A stretch of 64,000 nt of DNA from contig CP136064.1 in NCBI GenBank assembly GCA_032622095.1, positions 260,067,863-260,131,862 of the forward strand. Direction: 5' to 3'. The stretch is from Siphonodentalium dalli. Taxonomy: Eukaryota; Mollusca; Scaphopoda; Gadilida; Siphonodentaliidae. The notes under the pieces are model-generated. The model searched no databases. It had not been told where the DNA came from and saw only the letters and a list, made by a program, of their open reading frames with translations. A program made the position numbers and the translations under genes. Every line of letters begins with the position of its first letter. Positions within the stretch are counted from its first letter, which is position 1. This document shows, in pieces, positions 48,744-60,480 of the stretch.

Positions 48744-51212
48744 TGAAATAATACATACAACCTTTCGGTATAGTCTTACGGGCTATTTTTAGAACAGAAA
48801 CATATCGCGGAAACTCTCGAAGTGTACCTGGAGTGTACCAAGAGGGGAAACTCTATCTTGTTAGCACTCTCAAACAAGGCAAATTTCATTCAACTAACAG
48901 ATTTCACCGCGAATTACGTTGGGTTAATTGACAAAAGTATACAAAATCTTCAATTGTATCTGTATTATATTCGCAATAAAGCTATTTCAAGACTTGAAAT
49001 CGTTTTTTATAAAATTATTTTGGAAAATCTCACTCTCTTTAAATTCGTTGGATAGTCAGATTTAGTTTTATTAATATTGTAATAGCTGACAGATATGCGT
49101 TGAATAAATCAAATTCTGGTTGACTGATTGACACTCTCATTCAGAGAAATCTTCCTTGCTGAATAATAGGTGTATTTCTTCTCGTCAGATCTTACACGTC
49201 TTCACAAATAATGTCATGATTCTGGGTGAGATATAAAACAAATAACGAATCACCGGCCGGGTAGGGGGAATCTTGAATGAAAATTGCTTCTCTTACAAGA
49301 GTGGGGAAGCCGAAAGAGTGGGGAAGCGATCGCTCGGAATGGTACTACTGTATATAGTTATAACTGTACACATACCCTGCATGGTTTCGAGAATAAATAT
49401 ACGAAACTTTTGTTTATACGGACAATAGGCCTATATGTGCACTTTTAAGAATACCGATTTTTCATCAACTATCACAATTTGTTTTAATCTAATATAGTCA
49501 AAAGGCCATCATAAAAGCAGGTAATATGACTATTTATTTGTTATATGACCTCAAATATGGCATTTCATTACGTGAGTTATGTTTCACCGGAAAATTTGGC
49601 TAACTCCATACGCTAGGACATATATTTTGTTTGAGAATATTTTTGTCATCTTAATCATAGTGGTATAAAGTTATCATTGCTTGTGCATAAAGTCCAAGAT
49701 ATATTGGTCGACCTCTGCACCCCCAGGACTTAACTTCACCCCACTAATATTCTTTCTTAATGTCTCATTTTTCGGTTGTTAACAAGAAAACTCCAGACAA
49801 GATGGCGTCCATCATAGCGGCCATTTTTTGTATATGCACCAGGTCTCTTTGATCGCCGTTATAGCACATATGTTAATCACATGCGGTCTTGTTTTCCGCT
49901 CGATTCGTTATGCTAATATACAAACCTTACAAATTAGCCAAAATTCCGACACCAAAATCCAATATGGCGGCCAAGATAGCCGCCGAGATGTAAAAAAATG
50001 CTATTTTTTACATTTCAGCACATTCCGTTTGCCTCTGTGTGAAAAGGTGGACATCTTGGTGTGATTTTATCCATTTATCGTATAGGAGAGTCATTTATGA
50101 ATATGATGGGGCCATAATATACATTCTTTGCTGGATATATTTGTCAGATATCACGTTTTCCCAAATTCCGGTTAATCCGGTCAAAGCCGAAACGACGCTG
50201 ATAACAGGTGTGTGAAGTTGGTTTGACATTGGACGTTGGACGTTCAACAACAACAACGATCTAAAATCCGCTTATTACCAGCTGAATCGAATCGCACATA
50301 GGCACAGATAGAACCGCTTTGTTTCGGTCCAAGCGGTATTGGTGGGAATAATCTATGCTCCATGGGATTTCCCTACCGAAATTTCAAGGTTATTGATCCA
50401 CTGGTTTTGCCTCTACCATATGCACTCATGGCGAACTTTATACCGCTGTGAAGTTGGACGGACGTTGGACGTTCGTGGACATTCGCGACACGGTCTGTTT
50501 TCGATAAAATACCATAGACTCGCATTTATTGATATGACTAACAGCTGCCTTGTGCCCACACAACTCTTATTTAAAAAAAATCACCTTCCTTGCAAACATA
50601 TTTCCATGTAAATAATCAAATTGTTGAACGTCCACGAACGTCCAACGTCCGTCTAACTTCACAAGTTTAAAATTTGTGAATTGGAGAGCGCGAATTATGT
50701 TTAGAGAAGTCTCCTGGTGCAAACTGGAAACTGCGTTTTTTTTTTGGAAATACTGCTGTGAAGTTAGACGGACGTTGGACGTTCGTGGACGTTCAACAAT
50801 TTGATTATTTACATGGAAATATGTTTGCAAGGAAGGTGATTTTTTTAAATAAGAGTTGTGTGGGCACAAGGCAGCTGTTAGTCATATCAATAAATGCGAG
50901 TCTATGGTATTTTATCGAAAACAGACCGTGTCGCGAATGTCCACGAACGTCCGTCCAACTTCACAGCGGTATTCCCAAATATTTGATCACCCCCATTATC
51001 TCAAACTGCTAGCATTATGATATGCCGATGATTTTCATTCGTTACACATCCAGGTACGCCCATGCCACACGAAACGGGCCCTATAATTGGGCCAGAAGCA
51101 TATATTTGAATGTCTGTTTGAATGTCTTTCGAAATGTAAACAAATGGTCGTTCGACTTAGAAAATTCTGTCTAAAGTTCGCCCTGTTTGCAGAGGGTAGA
51201 GGCAAAACCAGT
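48744..51212. repeat. 2,469-bp tandem duplication, second copy
   Basis: The second copy, continuing to 51215 by microhomology, after which unique sequence completes the right arm of the foldback element. Confidence 0.97.
49682..50205 (+). repeat. Repeat family J, copy in duplication unit 2
   Basis: The duplicate of 47213-47736. It ends at the left copy of the GCTGATAAC target duplication (50197-50205). Confidence 0.7.
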
Positions 51213-51559
51213 TGATCAATAACCTTGAAATTTCGGTAGGGAAATCCTATGGAGCATAGATTATTCCCACGCAATACCGCTTGGACCGAAACAAAGCGGT
51301 TCTACCTGTGCCTATGTGCGATTCGATTTCAGCTGGTAATAAGCGGATTTTAGATCGTTGTTGTTGTTGAACGTCCAACGTCCAATGTCAAACCAACTTC
51401 ACAGTAATTTTAAGCTGGTAATAAGCGGATTTTAGATCGTTGTTGTTGAACGTCCAACGTCCAATGTCAAACCAACTTCACAGTAATTTTAAGCTGGTAA
51501 TAAGCGGATTTTAGATCGTTGTTGTTGAACGTCCAATGTCAAACCAACTTCACACACCT
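50206..51559. mobile_element. Foldback DNA element with long TIRs and 9-bp TSD (MULE-like)
   Basis: Termini AGGTGTGTGAAGTTGGTTTG and its inverse are flanked by GCTGATAAC at 50197-50205 and 51560-51568. The outer arms are about 210 bp on the left; the right arm is longer because a segment of about 80 bp (TTTTAAGCTGGTAATAAGCG) is tandemly repeated at 51330-51555. Inside lies a second palindrome (50440-50972), whose arms end in related GAAGTTGGACGGACGTTGG motifs, so four terminus-like modules are present. A 9-bp target duplication with long TIRs is typical of Mutator-like elements. No transposase is encoded, so it is non-autonomous. Confidence 0.8.
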
Positions 51560-51569
51560 GCTGATAACA

Positions 51570-52789
51570 CACTAGCGAGTTTGCGATACCCGTCCGACGG
51601 GAACGGGTACGGGTAAATCTGTGAACATCGTCAGGGTCTCTTGTGTACTTTCAATGCAGCTCATAAAGCGATAGCGATTTGGAACAGGTAGATGTGTCCT
51701 GTTGACCGGTAACCTTTTACTACGATTTTCTCACTCAAAGGTTCATGAATTACATGAAATTCCAGTCAGCTATGCGTTAACCTATTTATTGCAAGATGTC
51801 ATGAGCAAACATCATTGATAAAGTTGTCATTTTAAGCCAGGTTTTATGTTCAAATTCTCGAGGCGGCTTCTAGCACTTAGATAAATACGGAAGGCCGATC
51901 ATTTCACTGACAACTTTTTCACGCACTAATGACAGGTTGTCGTTAATAGAGTGAGTAGATAGTGCTGTATACACAGTCTCGACCCATAGCAAGGACGTGA
52001 CTATATATGGTCTCCGCGTAAGGAGGGGTGTCCACCTTCGAATTTCTAACTACACCCCTTGAACCATATCAAATTCACAAGTTTGCGCGTAATTCCATTT
52101 GCACCCCCCCCCCCCCCGGTTGGGCTTTGATTTTTCCCAACTGGTCCCTCACAACTGCCTGGATGGTAGCATATTCTAAATAAATCAGTAGTCTTTTTGT
52201 CACTAATCGGGAGGGGGGCATAATCCACTGGGTCGACCATTCAGTACAAGAAAATGTGTAGATCTGAGCCTGAAAAATCCTAATATCCTAATATATTATA
52301 TAGTGGTCTAACGCCATGCAAATTCACCCAGATTTTGCACATCGGATCGACCGAAGGTTGGAAAATTTCCAACAGTTTCTGATAGCCATTTCAGTCCAAT
52401 TTGTTTACTAATACTAGGAAAATATGCAAATGTTGGTCTAAAAACTACAAATTCTCCAGTAATAAATTTTGGAAAATCAAACTACGAGAACAATTTCAAC
52501 CTATTGTTGGTGTGAAATTTCCAACAAATGTCGTGTCAGGTATATCACATTTCCAACAGTTGAACATTTGACCAAAGTTTGGGGCGAGACTCCCCTGCCG
52601 TCACGTCCCTGTGTCAACCCTTTGCACAAGGGAATCAATTCATCGTGGATTTATCTCTGCATTGTACATTTGAATACAACTGTTTAGTTACTTTATCGTA
52701 TATAGGTGGGGACTGATTTCTCATTTTAATATATATTTACCATCTGCACGGACATGACGCATTTGAACCACAATACTTGTGTATATTGT
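51570..52789. other. Intergenic stretch with a short GC-rich repeat and a poly-C run
   Basis: GAGTTTGCGATACCCGTCC at about 51577-51595, then ACGGGTACGGGT, resembles the palindrome at 57733-57807. A C homopolymer lies at about 52105-52119. No gene is supported. Confidence 0.45.
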
Positions 52790-52825
52790 TATGGGAGGCC
52801 AAATTCACATTTAATAATTATGGTT

Positions 52826-52898
52826 ATTCATGGTTATATGTAACAAAACACCCCTGGTGAATAAATAGGTTTCTCCATAACTTAGCATTAACTCCTAT
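52826..52898. repeat. 73-bp direct repeat flanking the LINE (left copy)
   Basis: Identical by eye to 55947-56019 (ATTCATGGTTATATGTAACA through AACTCCTAT). It belongs to element A, as shown by the uninterrupted relative at about 25567-25640, so it is a target duplication made by LINE insertion. Confidence 0.85.
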
Positions 52899-55800
52899 AG
52901 AGAGATCTTTATTGCCTCCTTGAAGGAGAGGTATGTGTACAAGTATATACATGTTTATAAATACAATAGTGACATACATTTTATATCAATTCCACTTACG
53001 TAAGGTCGGTTAACGAGTGTCCGTATGTATGTGAGCGAAAATGTTTTTTACATCTGATCATTTAGATCCGCTTTCAACAGTTTGTGTCCAGTGAGAATAT
53101 CACTCGTATATATCCCTGCATGTATGGACACTCAGCACTAGATATATGTTATTGGTTAGTACAGAATATCGAGCAGTGATGAATTATGCTAAGTCACATG
53201 CGAGTGGGCTGTAAATTTTGCCCTAATTAGGGAACACATAACAAAAACGAAAAAAGCGGCTATATCTATAAATGAGTCCCGACAGTAACCCACAGCGTCC
53301 AAGAGTGATGGGTGTTCACTTCCCAAGATTAGGGAAAAGAAGTCGTCCTTCACTAGACCTGAAATAAAGAGATATATTTCGATGCCACAACAATCGATGA
53401 CCCGTTCCCAGAAACTATTTCTCAGCAACAGGATCGGAAGTGACGAGCACGTGAACAAGGCGTGATCCAGCTCTTGGTCGTATGTATTTAGGCACTGACG
53501 ACATATACTATTGTTTGGGTATGTTGTCTTGTTCAACAGAATCGCAAGGTTCTTGTATTTCGAGGAAAATGTCGGTTGTGAACGCATGCGCTTCCAAACA
53601 TACCACCCATATAGTGGATCAGGTACAACCTTCCTGAACACACACAGGTCAGAATCATTTTCGACTGACGCACGCCATGAAGATATATAGCCCAGTTTTA
53701 CTGTCTCTCTCACTATACGTTTCCACACAGATTGGTTTGGAAAATCACCTATAGGTCTAACAGTTTATCCAGAAAAGAGTCAAGTCGGTACGCCCTCAAT
53801 ATAGTTATTATCTCCGTGACGAATCCAGATACAGGTCTTTTGTACAGCCGCTGCAAATGAGCTTTGATGAGGAAAATTTTCAATGGATCCTGTTTGTGAA
53901 ATGGAAGGTTTATAAGGCTACCAAGAAAGCACAGTTTACGTATGTGTATTTCCTTCTCCATTGGTAAGATACCCAATAGTCCGAGAGCAAGTTTTGTATT
54001 TGTTCGTTTTGGTAGAGACTGGGCAGATTTTACACAGGTACGCAATGAACGTTCTATGATGGCAATAGCAGTCGTTTGTTGTAGAGGGATAACCTCACAA
54101 CCGTATAGTGCTTTCGGTTGAACCACAGTCTTGATAATATTGCAAATTGTAATCGACGAAGCACTGTTCAGTAGTCTGTTACCCGCGATGGCGAAAAATG
54201 TCTTTCTCATTACTGACGAAACAACTGAACTATGCGATACATTCGATGTGAATTTTCCTTGTACCAATCCAAGATGTGCAGAATCGGTACCCTCCGTTAT
54301 AAAATCGGAACCAAGCATCCATGTACGCCTACTGCGGTTGTGTGCAGCTTTTGACTCGTTAAAGACCACAGTTTTACTTTTAGAGCACGAGAAACTAAAT
54401 CTCCATTGAATACTATACTTATAGCATGTGTCCATAAGATTGTCCAGGCCGTGTTTAGTTAGAGATAAAATGGTGATGTCATCTGCAGTAGTAGGTGCGA
54501 TACATGATATAGAACCGACATGTTGTCCAAATGGAGACTTCCTTAAGTCTAGTAGAAGATCATTGATGTAAATGAGATAGCACAATGGCGAGAGAACATC
54601 CCCTTGCCTTGTCCCTTGACCAATGCTAAACTTCTCCGAGAATATGTTGTTAGCAAACACCATGCTACTCACATCCGTGTGGACGTTTCCGAGCAATCTG
54701 ATGAATTTACTGGAAAACCCGAGGCGTATGAATTTGAACAAAAGGCCTTCGTGCCACACTCTATCGAAGGCCTTCTTAGAATCAAGAAAAGCTGCATACA
54801 CTTTTGAACCATGATCGTTTGCGTGTGATATAGCTTCTTGTAGTACAAATGAAGTTATATTGCATCCAAATCCTTTTTGGAAGCCAAACTGCCATTGGTC
54901 AGGAAAGTTAGATAGTTCCGTTGCGCTTATAATTCGTTGCTGTAGAATTGTTTCAAACATTTTGTAAATCACTGGTAGGAGTGTTATTGCCCGATAGCTA
55001 TCTGGCGACGTCGAAGGCTTGGGATGTCCTTTATACAGAGGGATAATGACGCCAAGTTTCATTCCAGGTGGGATCCATTCAAGTTCCAGGATAGCATTGA
55101 ATAGAACCAGAATACATTCCTTAAGATTATCTGTGTGATTACTAAAATGTTCACTTGTGACACAGTCGTAACCAGGAGCTTTGTTTGGTTTCAATCGTTT
55201 TATTGCACAATCAATTTCATCCATAGAAATCGGCCGACACTGGGAGCAAACTTCAACATCTTGTCTGAGCATGAATTTTCTTACCTCCGTGGTAACATCT
55301 ATTTCAAAAGTTGGATTGCAATGCTTTTCTGGAGTGTAGAGTTCGGCAAAATATGAAGCCCAACCTGAATTAATTTCAACCGGGTCACGTGTGGGATCAT
55401 TACTGATCCGACCATTTGCGTGTGAGATTTCCTTTTCAATGTGCGCCAGAACATAGTTGGGTTATGCAATGCATTCTTTTCAAGTTCGTAACACTCGGCC
55501 TTCATTGAATCACGGACAGCCTCTCGGTGTGCTCTCCTGAATTGGCGCTTCGCTTGTATATAACTAACATAATGTGGAGAGCTTGACACTGGTTTGCCTG
55601 CAATCAGCCATTGTTTGTGCAAATCGCGCATGTCTAATTTCAGTCTGTCGATGTTTGCATTCCAATATGGTTTCAGATGGCGGGAAAAACGCTTTATCGG
55701 AACTGATAAGTCTGAAGCGGTTACAATGGCGTGTATCAGTGCCTCATAGAAGTTGTTTAACGACACTTTGGAGGTTAGAACACATCCGTATGGATCAGGG

Positions 55801-55946
55801 CATAGTGAGTCCAAGTTGTTCCTGTATGCCTCTAGATCAGCACGCTGCCACGCAAAACGACGGCGATCAGTAAGCGACTGCGTGATTGGAACTGGGTCCT
55901 TACATATAATTTAGCATGAAACCGGATGGTGGTTGGATGTATTGTA
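52899..55946 (-). pseudogene. 5'-truncated non-LTR retrotransposon (LINE)
   Basis: On the - strand the pieces are in order. A pre-RT segment covers about 55900-55430. The reverse transcriptase (55272-53749) has KAPGYD, LDSKKAFDRVW, GTRQGDVLSP and a TADD catalytic box (APTTADDITIL). The C-terminal part (53728-53189) has an intact zinc knuckle, CRQC through H to C, spaced C-x2-C-x9-H-x4-C. Frameshifts near 55430 and 53762 break the frame, so the copy is inactive. The endonuclease domain is missing through 5' truncation at about 55946. An AATAAA lies about 15 bases before the 3' end at 52899. TADD instead of the common F/YADD is probably a lineage trait of this LINE group. The clade is not resolved, but it differs from the LINE in lectin intron 1, which has FADD. 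Confidence 0.92.
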
Positions 55947-56019
55947 ATTCATGGTTATATGTAACAAAACACCCCTGGTGAATAAATAGGTTTCTCCATA
56001 ACTTAGCATTAACTCCTAT
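55947..56019. repeat. 73-bp direct repeat flanking the LINE (right copy)
   Basis: The right-hand copy of the target duplication. Element A sequence resumes after it with TGACATGTCACCTC, as in the uninterrupted copy near 25639-25652. Confidence 0.85.
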
Positions 56020-56505
56020 TGACATGTCACCTCTTGGTTTCATTGGTTTGATTGGGTAGGGAGCATTACTGTATGAGGTAAGAAAGCCCTCATGCAGTGA
56101 CACCGCATGCATGTATAGGCTAAAATCTGTGCAAAAATACATTAAAAACATCATACAAAAAATTACTAAGAGTTCCGGGAAGGCGACATCAATTCTTTGG
56201 ATAGAGGGATGCTGATAATATGTAATTAGGGATTCTCCTTGTTGAACACATACTCACAGTTGACTGTTGAGTACAGGTCAAAATTAGCCCAATGCTCATC
56301 CTGTGTTGCTAGGTGATACACCAGGTCATGCTAATAGTTTATGGGTAGGTTAGATAGTAGTCACAATTATGCTTAAGCGCAATTAATTGCGCTTAAGCGT
56401 AATTAATTACGTTTAAGCGTAAATGCCCTATTTGCGCTTAAGCACAATATGTGGTATTTGCGCTTAAGCGCAATTCATTATTAAATGTGAATTTGGCCTC
56501 CCATA

Positions 56506-56754
56506 TATTGTAGCGGGGATAATATAGGTCGCTAAAGACACGGAATACCTATACATACTCTACAAAATCTAAGCTTAATCAGAACGAGTTTCAGCTGTTT
56601 TCTGTGTTTCGCACAGAAGTGAAGCAAACGCTCTTTATTCAATACATTAAAATTACCTCCGGGTTTAGATCCCGACAAAAATCCCAATTCTTGGGATAAA
56701 TATTCCCTTGTCCCGACCCTTCGATCTGTTTAGAGATTCCAAACCAAAGATTAC
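56506..56754. other. Spacer between element A and MITE B
   Basis: Nothing recognised. Confidence 0.4.
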
Positions 56755-57237
56755 TTAAAGGTACTCAATCCGATAAAACTCCTCTCAATTACTATTTCAA
56801 TGGCTTCGGGGGTCAAAAATATTTGATTCGAGTCGAGGAAGTCACCCATCAAAGCTCAGATTTGTTAGATATCGATTTTAGAAATCTATTATTTTTCATT
56901 ATCGGGAATTCTTTCTGGCCCAGAAGACAGTCAATTATTATTACCACTTGATTATAGAGTTATCCATCCTTGTCTGTTTGAATAGACTTTTGGCGTAAAA
57001 TCTCGAGCAGGTTACCAAATTGGCGGCAGTTATTAGTACTCATCTCGAGCAATTAACAAATTTCAAAAATCAATATTCAATAACTCTGAGCTTTGTTTGA
57101 TGGGTTCCTCGACTCGAATCAAATATTTTTTACCCCCAAGGCCAAAGAAATAGTAATATAGGACCCTCTGATCGGATTGTTGTTGTTGGAATCTGTTGAG
57201 ATGGGGACCCTCTTTACGGATTGAGTACCTTTAATAT
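56755..57237. mobile_element. MITE family B, palindromic variant
   Basis: Begins TTAAAGGTACTCAATCCGAT and ends CGGATTGAGTACCTTTAA, with TTAA at both edges. Both halves carry the block TTTGATTCGAGTCGAGGAA in opposite orientation, so this copy is a foldback made of two family B arms of about 200 bp. (TTG)n is near 57178-57190. Confidence 0.75.
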
Positions 57238-57732
57238 GACTAAATATTCCCTAACTAAAATAAGTAACACATTCGGTCTTATATCTGACTAAAAGTACAT
57301 GCACGACATTATTAGACCATGTGTCTAAAACAATACATTTTATACCGATTATTGGTTGGAAAAATTAAAGTAATTGTAAATTTGAGCTATCATAATCTAT
57401 TTTCTAAGTCTGAAAATTCCAACCGATTTAGAGTCAACACTCGATCGGTCTATGACTTGTAGAATCCAATTGTTGAAAATGTTATCAAGATGAGTGAAAG
57501 AAAAACACCAACCCCTTACAACTGCCGCCGCGTCCTTGATGAAAGCAACTGATTATCCTGAGGCCCGCCCATCTAATCTAAATACAATTTTTCAACAATC
57601 AATAACGGTAAGTATAACATCGGCCAACAAAGCGAATGCGAATAACAATATATCTATATTATAATATATTTTTTGTTGCAGTTGGCTCACCATGCATTAC
57701 CAGTCGATGTGATGAATTCTACCCGTAAAACA
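57238..57732. other. Intergenic stretch with nothing recognised
   Basis: AT-rich with no supported gene. Confidence 0.4.
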
Positions 57733-57807
57733 GTTTGCGATTACAAAACGTGTACCGGTACGGGTAGCTACCCGTACGCGTACCCGTACCGGTTTGAAAT
57801 CGCAAAC
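57733..57807. repeat. 75-bp CpG-rich palindrome
   Basis: Outer GTTTGCGATT/AATCGCAAAC arms and inner TACCGGTACGGGTA/TACCCGTACCGGT arms enclose AGCTACCCGTACGCG-type sequence. A related block lies at 51577-51617. It marks the outer edge of the large inverted repeat that follows. Confidence 0.75.
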
Positions 57808-57808
57808 T

Positions 57809-58720
57809 CGCTAATATCTGTTTCGAATCATTGAGTGTTATTGCTATCATAACTCCACCCATGCATATATATGTACATGGGATGCCCCGGCTAGGATTCC
57901 TCTTGTACCTGATTTGGGGAATATTCATCCAAATCCTAGATGGAGGCCAAAATGGCCACCAGAAATTGAAAAATCGCCGAAAATCGTTGATTTTAACATC
58001 AGTGGGCGTTACTGTCTCGACAACTCCACACCTGCTTACTATTGTTAGTTGGGAACACTGAGTCGAAGAACTGTCCTTATATCACATTCAAATAAAAGTC
58101 CCCCAAATCCAAAATGGCGCACAGATTTTGAAAAATCCCTCATATATTCACATCATTGGCCATTATTTTCGAGACAACTCCACCCATGCTTACAGTTGAG
58201 TTGGAAATACTGAGCTGATGTAATTTACATTACATCTCATACAAGAAATGGTTTTCCAAATCGAAGATGGCTGCCAAAATTGCGACCGAAATATGAAAAC
58301 ACGCATACATTCCTTTACTTTCTTATGGTAGGCGCTATTGTTTCGCGAATTCTTCCCACCATTACATGTTGATATGGAATATTGATATGAAGTATTCACT
58401 TGAGTTTGGCAATTGATACTCACAGTCAAGATGGCGGCTAAACTGGCGGCCAGAAATTGAAAAGAAGTCGATATACTTTTTGTCATAATATCGATATGTA
58501 TGGACGAAACTGTACATAAACCATATATTAGTTCAACTTAAAACGTCTCAAAACGCATAACATAGCTCGTATCCTTCTGGAAGGACGAAAACCCACAATT
58601 AATAATCGCGATGTGGCATTTCGAAATCTATTTTCCACTATGCGCCGATAATGGCCGTAACCGTAGGTGCGCCGAATAGTCATATCAGAACAATCACCTG
58701 ATAACAGATTCTGATTTTCC
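57809..58720 (+). repeat. Large inverted repeat, left arm (family J)
   Basis: About 900 bp whose diverged reverse complement is 61545-62480. It contains several AAGATGGC/CAAAATGG blocks, for example CAAGATGGCGGCTAAACTGG near 58431. A - strand open frame at 58528-58800 includes MTIRRTYGYG and RFRNAT. The right arm preserves MTIRRTY in a shorter + strand frame, so a lost coding region is possible but unproven. Confidence 0.75.
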
Positions 58721-59524
58721 ATTTCTTTGTCTGATAAATCTATGTCGCTCACACAGACAAAGTATTCAACACTTCCCGTGAGAAGGGTCCCTCTAATCAT
58801 AACGTTTCAAACAATTCATTTTCCGGTGTCTAGCTTACGATTTTAAATATTTGCTAAATATGGGATTTGAACTAGAAATGCATATGGTCGATGAGTATAC
58901 AAGCTTACAGAAGGTCATATCTATGTATGTCTTTCTGATATCCCATGGGGCTAACTAGATGTACACCTGGCGAACTTCCTAGTTAGCTAGTCACTTCTCA
59001 ATAGATGGTTCGTCCGAGTCAACTCACAAACTTAGCGAATGCATTGGTATACCTGGACAACTTCGGCAGTGTTTCCAAGGTTGCTATATCTGTATCATTC
59101 CCTTGGACAGATGTATATCTGCTAAGTAGAATACCATACTGTACCGATTACCGACACTTCTTTACGATGATCCTAAGCAATCTGTACGACGTCCCGCAGT
59201 CGTCTCTCGGACAGAGCTCCAAACAGACTATGCTAGTGCCAGTTTGTGGACATGCACCATGATATTGGGAATGAAATGGGCCACGGTATACACCACCTCC
59301 ACACAAGGTGCGTGTTTATAGAATTTATTTCACTATGTGTGTTTAAAGAACAATTTATATTCTCGACGGAAATGGATGTGAACATTGGGGGAAATCCTTC
59401 AAATGGCGAACGTGACCTTTATTATCAATTAGCTTTATAATATAATACTTTAGAATATAGTAGATAATATTCAGGAAAATGGTCGGATTTGTGATGTTAT
59501 AACCGCCTGCCAGCGTCTTTTGGA
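58721..59524. other. Interior of the large inverted repeat, first part
   Basis: No gene recognised. Short open frames only. Confidence 0.35.
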
Positions 59525-59785
59525 ATGATGTACAACAAAGGAGCAAAACGAACATCAAGACACCCGAATCCTGTACTGTTAGAACTACCTAGAACTGACT
59601 GGTCAGGAAAATTACCCCACCACGACTTCCCCACAACATGGAACAACATGGAAAAAGAATATACATCTTGCCAAAGCAGGCACACATTGAAGAAGCTCTT
59701 ACAGATAGCCATGCTAAGAAACTACCCAGAACATGTCCCGACTGTTCTCTATAAAAAATATATAAAATATACTGAGGTGAAGTAA
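59525..59785 (+). pseudogene. Possible C-terminal fragment of a LINE protein
   Basis: The peptide contains FPTTWNNMEKEY and, after about 15 residues, LKKLLQIAMLRNYPE. This resembles the W-N-x-L plus basic-helix end of many non-LTR retrotransposon reverse transcriptase proteins. About 650 bases later, AATAAATGATCC near 60465 could be the element's 3' end. Support is by pattern only. Confidence 0.4.
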
Positions 59786-60480
59786 TTATTCATTGTTATA
59801 CTCGATGACATAATCATAATTCTACTCGAATAATTTTCTTCACACCAGTGTTCACACCATCGCATTCTCGGTCCTAAACATGCCCATCATTATCATTTCT
59901 GACTATGACATTACATATATGTAATACTGTTAATTTGAATTATCCCAAAACCTCACTCAACAAAAAGACTTTCCAGCGATCTATATAGATAATTCCTATT
60001 TTGTTTACTTAACTAAAGATGGCGGTATCTCTCGCCTGAATCCGTTGTAACAACAAAAAAAAAAATTATTTTGTTCTTAATATACCCATGGAACTGGAAT
60101 TGGAACCGAAGCTGTTCATATGTTTTAGAAAATCTGAACAGTTCAAAACATTCCAACGGAGAGATAGTACATCTTTGATCTTATAACTCGTCTGGACTGG
60201 CTCACAACCACACCACTACTTGTTTGTGGTATGCCCTAAATACTAGGTTCTAGATAGTTTTATATATGATTATAGTCTGTACATGTGCGTGGATATGGAT
60301 ATGGATATGCAATACAAGCCACCTATTCAATTATGTATAGCGATACTTGTTTTAGGGGGTAGCAGGAAGACAGCCCGATAGGGCTAGGCTAACCCCCAAC
60401 AATATATACATAATTACCGTATTATGTGTTACTGTCATTGTATTATGCATGTGTATATTGTAAATAAATGATCCTATCCT

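Larger units (their letters stand above)
52790..56505. mobile_element. TIR element family A, copy 2, interrupted by a LINE
   Basis: The left end TATGGGAGGCCAAATTCACA and the right end, its inverse GGCCTCCCATA, bound the element. Outside them lie TATATTGT and TATTGT, a possible short target duplication. Right subterminal palindromes built on GCGCTTAAGCGCAATT occupy 56371-56475. A LINE (52899-55946) and its 73-bp duplication split the element. Without them it would be about 0.6 kb. Confidence 0.75.

Noticed and set aside
46353-49055. 77-codon and other small open frames present twice in the 2,469-bp units
   Set aside because: Their duplication is explained by the segmental duplication. None has a domain, signal peptide or homology that I recognise.
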